A stretch of DNA of 64,000 nucleotides from JAODBJ01 sp963782465 (lineage in GTDB: Bacteria; Actinomycetota; Acidimicrobiia; IMCC26256; PALSA-610). Each line of letters starts with the position of its first letter. The stretch's first letter is position 1. The DNA lies in NCBI GenBank assembly GCA_963782465.1, contig CAWAJR010000001.1:558001-622000 (forward strand), written 5' to 3'. Under the pieces are notes generated by a model. It saw nothing but the letters and a program-made list of their open reading frames with translations, ran no database searches and had not been told where the DNA came from. A program made the translations under genes and the position numbers. Positions 33,437 to 42,746 of this stretch are shown piece after piece.

Positions 33437-35710
33437 GTGTCCGCCGACCCCGCGCGGTCGGGCCGGGACGCGTGCCTCGCGCTCGCGGCGGCGACCGACG
33501 AATGGCTGGCGGCGGTCTTCGACGCGGCCGGCGGCCGCGACCTCGACCGGTTGGCGCTCGTCGCCGCGGGAGGTTACGGGCGCGGGGAACTCGCACCGTG
33601 GAGCGACCTCGACGTCTGGCTGCTCCACTCCGGGCAGCCCGAGATCGGCGTGCTCGCATCTCACATCTGGTACCCGGTGTGGGATGCCGGGCTGAAACTC
33701 GGTCACGGGGTGTTCACGGTGAAGGAAGCACTGACCCTCGCCGCCAACGATCTCGACACGGCCACGTCGGCGCTCTCGTTGCGGACGATCGCCGGCGACC
33801 CCACGCTGAGAGACGAACTGCACGAGAAGGCCCTCGAGCAATGGCAGCGGCGCAGCGGGCGCTGGCTCACCGAACTCGATCGCCGGGTGCAGGAACGGCA
33901 CCGCGCCGCGGGCGAAGTCGCGTTCCTTCTGGAACCGAACATCAAGGAAGGCCGCGGTGGCCTGCGCGACGTGCACGCCCTGTACTGGGCCGAAGCCGCT
34001 CGCCCGGTGCTCGTCGAGGGCGACGCCGCGGCATTGCGTGCCGCCGAAGACGTGCTCCTCGACACCCGCGTCGCGCTGCACCGGCTCGTCGGGAAGGCAT
34101 CCGACGACTGCCTGCTCGAGCGCCAGGACGACATCGCTCGACTGCTCGGTCTCGACGATGCCGAGACCTTGATGGCCGGTGTCTCGGCCGCCGCGCGCAC
34201 GATCGCCTGGGTGAGTGACGAGACGTGGCGGCGTGCCCGGTCTTCGTTGACGGGCCCGATCGGTCGGGTGTTCCGTCGCGATCGCGACGTCGGTGCCGGC
34301 ATCGTGCTGCGCGACGGCGCGGTGCACGTCGTCGCCGGCGTCGATATCGCCTCGGATCCGACCCTCGTGCTCCGCGCCGCGGCGGTCGCCGCTCGCGAAG
34401 CGGCGGTCATCGATCGCCCGTCGCTCGATCGCCTTGCCGCCGACGCACCCGCGCTGGTGAACGAATGGCCGCAGGGAGCGAAGGACGCGCTCGTCGCATT
34501 ACTCGGTACGGGACACGACGCGATCCCGGTGCTCGAATCGCTCGACCAACGCCACCTGCTCGAACGGGTGCTCCCCGAATGGGCGCCGTTGCGCAGCCGC
34601 CTCCAGCGCAACGCGTTGCACCGCTTCACCGTCGACCGTCACCTGTGCGAGGCCGCCGCGCAAGCCGCCAAGCTCACCCGCCGAGTCGCACGCCCCGACC
34701 TCCTGCTCGTCGGGGCGTGGCTGCACGACGTGGGGAAAGGCTCGCCGGGCGACCACACCGCGGCCGGTGTCGTGCTCGTACGCGACATCGCGTCGCGGAT
34801 GGGGTTCGAGCCCGAAGACGTCGACGTGCTCGTCGCGATGGTGCGCCATCACCTCCTGCTTCCCGACGTTGCGACGCGGCGCGACCTGTCGGACGACGAC
34901 GTCATCGCGTACGTCGCCGAGCGAGTCGGTTCGCTCGCCGTGCTCGAATTGCTCGCCGCGCTCACCGAGGCCGACTCGATCGCAACCGGCCCTTCGGCGT
35001 GGAGCCCGTGGAAGGCGGAACTCGTCGACGAACTCGTCGAGCGGGTCGCGGCCGTGCTGCGCGGCGAGCGCGGTGGCGAGCTGCCCGCGCGCGACAGCTT
35101 CCCCGACGCCGATGCGAGGTCGTTGATGGCGTTGCGCCGCACGACGGTGCGGTACGAGCCGCCGCAGATCACGGTGATCGGGTTCGATCGGCCGGGCGTG
35201 TTCAGCCGGATCGCGGGAACGCTCGCGCTCAACGGGCTGACCGTTCTCGCCGCGCAGGCGGGCAGCGAAGACGGCATGGCGGCGTCGCGGTTCCGGGTGC
35301 ATTCCGATGCCGGCGTCGACGTCGATTGGCAACACGTCACCGACCAGATCCAGCGGGCGCTCGACGGGCGCTTGGCGATCGAGGCCCGTCTGGCACAGCG
35401 CCGGGTGCCGCACCGGGCGGCCATCCGCCGCGAGGTGCTCGGCCACGCACCCTTCGTGCGGATCGACAATCAGGCGTCGGCCAGTGCGACCGTGATCGAA
35501 GTGCACGCACCCGACCGCGTGGGCGTGCTCTACCGCATCACCCGAGCCCTCGCCGACCTCGACCTCGACATCCGGAGCGCGAAGGTCGACACCCTCGGCG
35601 ACGAAGTGGTCGACACGTTCTACGTCCGCACCGCGCGCGGCACCAAGGTGGCCGAGCGCGACCACCAGCGCGAAGTGGAGCGCGCGATCCTCCACCAACT
35701 CACCCTCTGA
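33437..35710 (+). CDS. glnD: [protein-PII] uridylyltransferase GlnD
   Basis: A 757-residue bifunctional nitrogen sensor. The nucleotidyltransferase domain has GGYGRGELAPWSDLDVWLL at about residues 46-64, with the metal-binding Asp pair. The HD phosphohydrolase site is in GAWLHDVGKGSPGDH near residue 431. Two ACT domains close the protein (about 575-650 and 685-757; VHAPDRVGVLYRITRALADL), and they should sense glutamine. It modifies a PII protein, whose gene is not in the window. The start is GTG 33437; the frame is open a little further up but has no better start. A palindrome follows the stop. Confidence 0.95.
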   Translation: MSADPARSGRDACLALAAATDEWLAAVFDAAGGRDLDRLALVAAGGYGRGELAPWSDLDVWLLHSGQPEIGVLASHIWYPVWDAGLKLGHGVFTVKEALTLAANDLDTATSALSLRTIAGDPTLRDELHEKALEQWQRRSGRWLTELDRRVQERHRAAGEVAFLLEPNIKEGRGGLRDVHALYWAEAARPVLVEGDAAALRAAEDVLLDTRVALHRLVGKASDDCLLERQDDIARLLGLDDAETLMAGVSAAARTIAWVSDETWRRARSSLTGPIGRVFRRDRDVGAGIVLRDGAVHVVAGVDIASDPTLVLRAAAVAAREAAVIDRPSLDRLAADAPALVNEWPQGAKDALVALLGTGHDAIPVLESLDQRHLLERVLPEWAPLRSRLQRNALHRFTVDRHLCEAAAQAAKLTRRVARPDLLLVGAWLHDVGKGSPGDHTAAGVVLVRDIASRMGFEPEDVDVLVAMVRHHLLLPDVATRRDLSDDDVIAYVAERVGSLAVLELLAALTEADSIATGPSAWSPWKAELVDELVERVAAVLRGERGGELPARDSFPDADARSLMALRRTTVRYEPPQITVIGFDRPGVFSRIAGTLALNGLTVLAAQAGSEDGMAASRFRVHSDAGVDVDWQHVTDQIQRALDGRLAIEARLAQRRVPHRAAIRREVLGHAPFVRIDNQASASATVIEVHAPDRVGVLYRITRALADLDLDIRSAKVDTLGDEVVDTFYVRTARGTKVAERDHQREVERAILHQLTL

Positions 35711-35718
35711 CCCCGCCG

Positions 35719-35763
35719 ACGTGCGTCGATAGCTATCGCTATGCGATAGCTATCGACGCACGT
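35719..35763. repeat. intergenic palindrome, family copy 1 (CTATG loop); possible bidirectional terminator
   Basis: Two 20-base arms (35719-35738 and 35744-35763) are perfect reverse complements around a CTATG loop; the arms read GTGCGTCGATAGCTATCG from their third base. The outer TGACCCC (35708-35714) and GGGGTCA (35764-35770) extend the stem past an unpaired GCCG. It lies between the convergent ends of glnD and the helicase, where it could terminate both. There is no T tract. The stem closely resembles the element at 55405-55441. Confidence 0.75.
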
Positions 35764-35767
35764 GGGG

Positions 35768-37884
35768 TCAGGTGAAGAGGGCGTCGAGGGCGAGGTCGAC
35801 CGACCGGGCGGTGGCGACGCCGGTGGCGACGGGAACGTCGGTTTCGGTGTGACCGCAGGTGGTGCGGTCGAAGCACGCACCCACCCGTTCGGACAGGAAG
35901 CGTGACGGCTGACCGTACATGTGCGCGTCGTCGCGCCCGCGAGGGCGGTCGTGGAACCGCAACGGTACGTACACGTGCAGTGCGCGCCGGGGCCGGGTGG
36001 TGGCGACGTAGAACAGGCGCCGTTCCTCCTCCAACCCGTCGGCGCTGCCGAGCGCCATGTCGGAGGGGAAGTTGCCGTCGGTGACGTTGCACACGTGCAC
36101 TGCGTCCCACTCGAGGCCCTTCGCCGAATGCACCGTTGAGATGACGAGCCAGTCTTCGTCGACCGACGGTGGTCCGGCGAGCTCCCCGGTGGAATGCGGC
36201 GGTTCGAGCGTGAGCTCGGTCGCGACATCGGACAAGCGCCGGGCGTTGCGCGCCGCCTCGACGAGCGCATCGAGGTCGACGAGCCGCGCGGCCGGGTCTT
36301 CGTAGTGCTGTTCCACGAGGGGTGCCAGCGCGGCCCGCAACCGTTCGGCGTGTACGACCACCGGTTCGCCGGGCACGGGCGCGAGCGCGCCGAACAGCAC
36401 GTCGGCGTGGGGACGCGCCACGGCCGGGAGGAGCGCCCGGGCCTCGGGCCAGCGGGCGTGCACGCCGGCGGTTTCGGCGCGGTCGACCTCGAGCGCGTCG
36501 ATGACCTTGCGGGTGGTGACCGGCCCGACGCCTTCGAGCAACTGCAGCACCCGGAACCAGGCGAGCTCGTCGCGCGCGTTGTCGGCCAGCCGGAACAGGC
36601 AGATGAGGTCTTTCACGTGGGCGGCTTCGAGGAAGCGCAACCCGCCGTACTTCACGAACGGGACCCGCCGGTTCGACAGCTCGAGTTCGAGCAGGGCGCT
36701 GTGATGCGCGGCGCGCACGAGGACGGCTTGGTCGCGCAGGCGCATGCCTTCCTCCCGGTGCTCGAGGACACGGTCGCACACCGCTGCGACCTGGGCGTCT
36801 TCGTCGCCGCACGAGATGATCTCGGGCCGGGGCCCTCGCCGCGCACGGCCACCAATCGCGCTTCGAAACCTTCCGGCGCGTCGGCGCCGACCGCGTTGGC
36901 GACGTCGCAGATCGGTTGCGACGAGCGGTAGTTGCGGTGCAGGACGATCGTGGTCGCACCCGGGAACGCGGCGGCGAAGTCGAGCAGATGGCGTGGGCTG
37001 GCGGCGCGGAACCCGTACACCGCCTGCGAATCGTCGCCGACGACCGTGATGCGGTCGTCGGCGGCGCGCAACGCGCGCAGGACGTCGACCTGGAGCGCGT
37101 TGACGTCCTGGTACTCGTCGACGAGCACGTGGTCGAACGACCCGCCGAGCGCGGGACCGAGTTGCGGGTCGGCGAGGGCGGCGCGCCACCACACGAGCAG
37201 GTCGTCGAAATCGAGGAGGCCGAGCGCCCGTTTGCGGGCGACGTACTCGCGGCAGATCTCGCCGATCGGTTCCACGAGGTCGGCGCACCACGGCGCGACC
37301 GCGTCGACGACCTCGGCGAGCGGCCTTTGCACGTTCACCGCGCGCGAGTAGAGATCGAGGAGCGTCGACTTGCGGGGGAAACGCCGGTCGCGCCGGCCGG
37401 CCCAGCCGTGGGCCTCGCGCACGAGGTCGAGCACGTCGGCGGCGTCGGCGGTGTCGAGCACGGAGAAGCCTTCGGGGAGCCCGAGCTTCGTCGCGTGACG
37501 GCGCAACGTGCGGTGCGCGACCGAATGGAACGTCCCACCGACGACCCGCTCGCGGCTCGCGTCGTGTTCGAGCAGCGCCTGCGCGCGGTGCAGCATCTGG
37601 CGGGCCGCCCGGCGGGTGAAGGTGAGGAGCAGCACCCGCTCCGGCCGGGTGCCGCGATCGACCAGCGTGGCCACCCTCGCGGTGAGGGCCGTGGTCTTCC
37701 CGGTACCCGCCCCGGCCACGACCCGCAACGGGCCGCCGGTGAAGGTTGCGACCTCCCGCTGCTCCGGGTTGAGGTTCTCGAGGGCGAACACGCGTTCGTA
37801 ATGTAGCCGGGCTTCGAGCGGCCCGCGGGGGACCGGGGGCGCAGGCCCCGTTCCCTTCGGCGCGCGGATTGGGCCATCGGCCAC
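35768..37884 (-). CDS. UvrD/PcrA-type DNA helicase (frameshifted)
   Basis: About 705 residues after repair. The first frame holds Walker A AGAGTGKTTALTAR (near residue 60), motif II HVLVDEYQDVNAL, motif III DDSQAVYGFRAA and motif IV VLHRNYRSSQP. After 36832 that frame degenerates; the other frame continues EIISCGDEDAQVAAVCDRVL, VLVRAAHHSALLELEL, motif V STVHSAKGLEWDAVHVCNV and motif VI FYVATTRPRRALHVYV. One extra G/C in the run at 36829-36832 restores the gene. It is an SF1 3'-5' helicase for repair or replication-fork rescue. The start is uncertain: 37884 lies only 18 bases from the divergent ATPase start, and GTG 37791 is an alternative. Confidence 0.9.
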
Positions 37885-37902
37885 TGCCCTCGGGCGCCGC
37901 CC

Positions 37903-40242
37903 GTGGCGATGATCGAGGCGATGCGCATCAAACCCGAAGCCGTGCTGCTCGGCGCCGCGAGTGGCGCGCTCGCGCTCGGTGGCCTACTCCACGCCTTCGG
38001 CGCGGGCCCGGCTGCCCACGGCATCTGGGCGGCCGTCACCGCCGCGGGGATCGTGCCGTCGGCGTGGTGGGTGGCGAGCGCGGCACGCCGCCACCGCCTC
38101 GGTGTCGATCTCGTCGCCGTCCTCGCGCTGGTCGGCACGCTGCTCGTCCACGAGTTCCTGGCCGGGGCCGTGATCACCGTCATGCTCGCGACCGGGCGCA
38201 CCTTGGAGTCGCTGGCTTCGGCGCGTGCGCAGCGCGACCTGCGGGCGTTGATGGAGCGCGCGCCGAGGATCGTCCACCGCTACGAGCAAGGCGAGCTCAC
38301 CGAACCTTCGCTCGACGCGGTGCGTCGCGGCGACCTGCTGCTCGTCATGCCGGGGGAGGTGGTTCCCGTCGACGGATTGGTCGAGCGCGACGTGGCGGTG
38401 CTCGACGAGAGCGCGCTCACCGGCGAGCCGCTGCCGGTCGAACGCGCGGTCGGGGACCAGGTTCGAAGCGGTGTCGTGAATGCCGGGAGCGCGTTCGATC
38501 TCCGCGCGAACACCGCGGCCGACGAGAGCACGTACGCGGGGATCGTCCGGCTCGTGTCGGAGGCGGAAGCGTCGAGCGCGCCGTTCGTCCGCCTGGCCGA
38601 TCGCTACGCCGGGATGTTCCTCTTCGCCAGCTTGCTCATCGCCGGGGTCGCGTGGATCGCGTCCGGCCAACTCGAACGGGCGGTCGCCGTCCTCGTCGTC
38701 GCGACACCTTGCCCGCTCATCCTCGCCGCTCCGGTCGCGATCGTGTCGGGGTTGTCGCGCGCCGCTCGCCGCGGCGTGGTGGTGAAGGGCGGGGCGGCGC
38801 TCGAACAGCTCGCCCGCGCGCAGATCGTGCTGTTCGACAAGACGGGCACGGTGACGATGGGCCACCCGACGGTCACCGACATCGTGACTGCGCCCACGAT
38901 TTCGTCAGAGCGGCTGCTCTGGTTCGCGGCGTCACTCGACCAGGTTTCGCCGCATGTGCTCGCCGCCGCGGTTGTCCGCGCGGCTCGCGCCCGCGAGCTC
39001 GACCTCGTCCTGCCGAGCGACGTCACCGAGGTTCCCGGTCACGGGGTGCGCGGCTGCGTCGACGGTCATTCCGTCGCGGTGGGGAAGGCGTCGTGGGTCG
39101 CGCCGCTCCCGAGCGAGCCGTGGGTGCGTTCGGTCCGCCGTCGAGCCGATCTCGACGGCGAGCTCACGGTGTTCGTGCAGATCGACGGGGTGGTGCTGGG
39201 CACCGTGCTCCTCGACGACCCGGTGAGAAACGATGCGACGCGCACGGTACGCCGCCTGCGGCACGACGGGATCCGCCGCATCGTGATGGTCACGGGTGAT
39301 CGGGAGGACACAGCGCAGAGCGTCGGCATGGTGATCGGTGTCGACGAAGTCCTCGCCGAGCGCACTCCGGCCGAGAAGGTCGAGGCGGTGCGCGTCGCGC
39401 AACGCCGCGGGCCGACGATCATGGTCGGCGACGGGATCAACGACGCGCCGGCGCTCGCGCTGGCCGATGTCGGCGTCGCGATCGGCGCCCGCGGCGCGAC
39501 GGCTTCGTCGGAGGCCGCCGACGTCGTCCTCACCGTCGATCGGCTCGACCGCCTCGGCGAAGCGGTCGTGATCGCGCAACGCTCGCGGCGCATCGCATTC
39601 GAGAGCGTGTTCGTCGGTATCGGCTTGTCGCTCATTGCGATGGGTTTCGCTTCGGTCGGTTGGTTACCGCCGACCTACGGGGCGCTGCTGCAGGAGGTCA
39701 TCGACGCGTCGGTGATCGTGAACGCGCTGCGGGCGCTGCGCGATACGGGCCACGAGGAGCACCTCGCCGCGAGCGAGGCCGCGTTGACGAGGAAGTTCAG
39801 CGCCGAGCACCGCACCTTGCAGCCCGATATCAGCCGCCTCCGGACCGTTGCCGACGCGCTGTCGAGCGTGCCCCCCGCCGATGCCCTCGCGATGGTGCAC
39901 GACGTGCATCGCTTCCTCGTCGAGGAACTCGCGCCGCACGAGGAGGCGGAGGACGCGGTGCTCTACCCGATCCTGGCCCGGGTGATCGGCGGCAACGACC
40001 CGACCGCCACGATGAGCCGCGCGCACGTCGAGATCGCCCACCTCATCCGCCGTCTCGGGCGGGTGCTCGACGACATCGATCCTTCCGGGGTCGACGACGA
40101 CGACATCGCCGAACTCCACCGCCTGCTCTACGGCCTGCACGCCATCTTGCGCTTGCATTTCGCGCAGGAGGACGAGGGCTACCTGTCGCTGGTCGACGAT
40201 GTGCCGCCGGCCCCGATCAGACGATCGAGTACACGGGGTTGA
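37903..40242 (+). CDS. P1B-type heavy-metal ATPase fused to a C-terminal hemerythrin domain
   Basis: A 779-residue protein; GTG 37903 is used, with ATG 37909 and 37921 as alternatives. There is no N-terminal metal-binding HMA domain. The actuator has LDESALTGEPLPVE, the metal helix has TPCPLILAAPVAI (TPC type), phosphorylation is at DKTGTVTMGHP, and the hinge is MVGDGINDAPALALADVGVA. The usual HP motif appears as SPHVLA. After the last helices (about residue 620), residues 625-765 form an HHE/hemerythrin-type domain with His/acidic clusters (SAEHRTL, APHEEAEDAV, SRAHVEIAHLI, LHFAQEDEGY). That domain usually binds a di-iron centre. The transported metal is uncertain. Confidence 0.88.
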   Translation: MAMIEAMRIKPEAVLLGAASGALALGGLLHAFGAGPAAHGIWAAVTAAGIVPSAWWVASAARRHRLGVDLVAVLALVGTLLVHEFLAGAVITVMLATGRTLESLASARAQRDLRALMERAPRIVHRYEQGELTEPSLDAVRRGDLLLVMPGEVVPVDGLVERDVAVLDESALTGEPLPVERAVGDQVRSGVVNAGSAFDLRANTAADESTYAGIVRLVSEAEASSAPFVRLADRYAGMFLFASLLIAGVAWIASGQLERAVAVLVVATPCPLILAAPVAIVSGLSRAARRGVVVKGGAALEQLARAQIVLFDKTGTVTMGHPTVTDIVTAPTISSERLLWFAASLDQVSPHVLAAAVVRAARARELDLVLPSDVTEVPGHGVRGCVDGHSVAVGKASWVAPLPSEPWVRSVRRRADLDGELTVFVQIDGVVLGTVLLDDPVRNDATRTVRRLRHDGIRRIVMVTGDREDTAQSVGMVIGVDEVLAERTPAEKVEAVRVAQRRGPTIMVGDGINDAPALALADVGVAIGARGATASSEAADVVLTVDRLDRLGEAVVIAQRSRRIAFESVFVGIGLSLIAMGFASVGWLPPTYGALLQEVIDASVIVNALRALRDTGHEEHLAASEAALTRKFSAEHRTLQPDISRLRTVADALSSVPPADALAMVHDVHRFLVEELAPHEEAEDAVLYPILARVIGGNDPTATMSRAHVEIAHLIRRLGRVLDDIDPSGVDDDDIAELHRLLYGLHAILRLHFAQEDEGYLSLVDDVPPAPIRRSSTRG

Positions 40243-42637
40243 CGATGGCGAGGCGACCGTGATGGTCGATGCTCATCCCCTCGACTTTCAGGGTGGTTCC
40301 GATGGCGATGCCCGCGATCTCGCGACGCCCGAAGAAGACCACCGAGATCCCTCCGGTCCCGTCCGAAAGGGTGTACTCGACGCTGGGGCTCCCGGCCATG
40401 GGTTCGATGCGTATGGCGGTGACCCGGCCGCGTAGGCACACCGATTCGCGCCAGTCGACGTCGCCGATGGGCATCGTCCCGTCGTCGCACGCGACGGCGG
40501 GCGCCGTGGTCCGCCGGGCCGCCAGCTTGCGCTTCCCGTTCCCGTTCCCGTTCGGGGTGATGAGACCCATCGTGCCGTTGGGCGCTTCGCCGTCGTAGTC
40601 GTCGAAGTGGAACGGCACCGTCGTCACGTTCGCGTGCGGAAGTTTCGAGATCTCGCGCGACAGTGCCTCGGCCGTCTGGTCGTGCAGGATCCGGTGCCAC
40701 ACCCCGTTGTACATGCGCTCGGGAAGGAGGACGCAGACTTCGGCGTCGCCGGAACCGAGTTCGTGCGCAACGGTCTCCACCGCCGCGCGTGTGATGCGGC
40801 GGTCGGGGCAGTCGATGCATTCGAGCGCCAGGTTCGACATGCCGTGCTCGCGCCACGACGCCGCGAGCGCATCGGCATGAGCCTCGTCGATCACGAAGTG
40901 CACGGCGCGAAGTTCGTCGGGCCGCAAGACCCGCCCGAATTGCATGGCGCGCATGACGGCGAGGTCGAAGGTGTCGATGAAGACCATCACGACGAGACGT
41001 TTGCGGATGGGCGCCGCGACGGCCTTCGGAACGTCGGCTTCCAACGCCTCGGCCTCGCGCGCGTATTGCTTCGACAGCCGCATCAGGAAGAAGACCATGA
41101 TCGGGACGAGCAGGATGATCACCCATGCGCCGTGCGCGAATTTCACCCGGGCGATCACGAGGTCGACGACGAACGACAGGAACGCGCCCGTGCCGTTCAC
41201 GAACAGTCCCCAGCGCCAACCTTCCTCGCGTTCGCGGAGGTGGTGCTTGGCCATGCCGGCCTGCGACAACGTGAACGATGTGAACACGCCGATCGCGTAG
41301 AGCGGGATCAGCCGGTCGACTTTCGCGTCGGTCGCGAACAACACGACGATCGCGGCGATCGACAAGAAGATGATGCCGTTCGAGAACACGAGCCGGTGCC
41401 CGCGTTTGGTGAGCTGCCGGGGCATGAAGTTGTCGCCGGCGTGGAACGAGGCGAGCCGGGGGAAGTCGGCGAAGCTGGTGTTGGCCGCGAGCACGAGGAT
41501 CAACATCGTCCCCGCTTGCAGGCTGAAATAGAGGACGTTGCCCAACGCCCCCGGCCCGTAGACGAACTTCCCGACCTGTGAGATGACGGTCGGTGTGCCG
41601 CTCGTGAAGGGCGCGATGTGGGTGTGCGCGACGAGTATCGACAGGCCGAGGAACATCACGCCGAGCAGCGTGCCCATCACGACGAGGGTCGACCGCGCGT
41701 TCTTCCACTCGGGCTTCCGGAACGCCGGCACGCCGTTCGAGATCGCCTCGACGCCGGTGACGGCTGCACCGCCCGACGCGAACGCCTTGAGCACGACGTA
41801 CACGGAGGCGCCGGCCAGGAGGAGGTTGGGGTCGCCCTTGGTCCCGAAGTGCAGCACGCCGGAGTGCGCGGCGTAGTGCACGTGGTGCAGATGGCCCACC
41901 GCCATCTTGTACGCGCCCAGGCCGAGCAGGATCGCCATGTTGAAGATGAAGAAGTAGGTCGGGACCGCGAAGACCTTGCCCGACTCGCGAACACCGCGCA
42001 GGTTGCCGTACGCGATCACGATCACGAAGAGGATCGAGATCGGCAGGACCCACGGTTCGAACACTGAGAACGCCGAAGCCAGCGCCGCGGTACCGGCCGC
42101 GACCGAAACCGACACCGTGAGGATGTAGTCGGTGAGCAACGCGACCCCGGCGACCTGCGCGGGGAGCAGCCCGAAGTTGTCGCGCGTCACCATGTAGGCG
42201 CCGCCCGCCGTCGGGTACGCCTTGATCGTCTGGCGGTAGGAGAGGATCAGGAAACCGAGGACGATGAGGAGCGCGATGGTGACCGGCGTGACCAGCGCGA
42301 ACGCCGCGACGCCGATGACGGGCACGAGCGCCCGCAGGATCTCCTCCGTCGCGTACGCCGACGACGAGAGGTTGTCGGACGCGAACACGGCGAGCGCGGT
42401 CGGTTTGCCCAGACGTTCGTGCTCGAGTTGTTCGGTGTGCAGCGGCGGGCCGAGCAGTTTGTTCTTGAGCCGGTAACGGCGGCTCGCCGGCGGGAGCGGG
42501 ACTCCCGCGGTCGCGGGGATCGGCTTCGGCCGCGACGGTTTGGCGCCGGGGCGCGGTGGCCTACGCGCCGCTTCCGTTCCCGGGTCGGGAACGGTGGTCG
42601 GTTCTTCGGTCAGCAACCCGAAACGCCTCCGGTGCAC
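40217..42637 (-). CDS. APC-family permease with C-terminal OB-fold domain
   Basis: An 806-residue protein from GTG 42637. After a Pro-rich cytosolic start, residues 75-545 form an APC transporter with about 12 helices (FASDNLSSSAYATEEILRAL, YPTAGGAYMVTRDNFGLLP). A soluble domain (about 560-680: RLVVMVFIDTFDLAVMRAM) is of the kind found in actinobacterial APC permeases. The last 80 residues form a separate domain like the OB-fold nucleic-acid-binding family: VCLRGRVTAIRIEPMAG, VEYTLSDGTGGISVVFFGR, GTTLKVEGMSIDHHGRLA. The stop overlaps the end of the convergent ATPase gene by 26 bases. The solute, and whether the OB fold binds nucleic acid, are unknown. Confidence 0.88.
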   Translation of the reverse strand: MHRRRFGLLTEEPTTVPDPGTEAARRPPRPGAKPSRPKPIPATAGVPLPPASRRYRLKNKLLGPPLHTEQLEHERLGKPTALAVFASDNLSSSAYATEEILRALVPVIGVAAFALVTPVTIALLIVLGFLILSYRQTIKAYPTAGGAYMVTRDNFGLLPAQVAGVALLTDYILTVSVSVAAGTAALASAFSVFEPWVLPISILFVIVIAYGNLRGVRESGKVFAVPTYFFIFNMAILLGLGAYKMAVGHLHHVHYAAHSGVLHFGTKGDPNLLLAGASVYVVLKAFASGGAAVTGVEAISNGVPAFRKPEWKNARSTLVVMGTLLGVMFLGLSILVAHTHIAPFTSGTPTVISQVGKFVYGPGALGNVLYFSLQAGTMLILVLAANTSFADFPRLASFHAGDNFMPRQLTKRGHRLVFSNGIIFLSIAAIVVLFATDAKVDRLIPLYAIGVFTSFTLSQAGMAKHHLREREEGWRWGLFVNGTGAFLSFVVDLVIARVKFAHGAWVIILLVPIMVFFLMRLSKQYAREAEALEADVPKAVAAPIRKRLVVMVFIDTFDLAVMRAMQFGRVLRPDELRAVHFVIDEAHADALAASWREHGMSNLALECIDCPDRRITRAAVETVAHELGSGDAEVCVLLPERMYNGVWHRILHDQTAEALSREISKLPHANVTTVPFHFDDYDGEAPNGTMGLITPNGNGNGKRKLAARRTTAPAVACDDGTMPIGDVDWRESVCLRGRVTAIRIEPMAGSPSVEYTLSDGTGGISVVFFGRREIAGIAIGTTLKVEGMSIDHHGRLAIVNPVYSIV

Positions 42638-42746
42638 GGCGCCAGACCGGCGCCACGCACCACGAAAGCGCCCGGGCCGTCAACATGCCGTCAGCAACCG
42701 GCGCTCCGGTATCAAGAAATCGTCAAGGCCGGCGGGCGGCCGTCGC

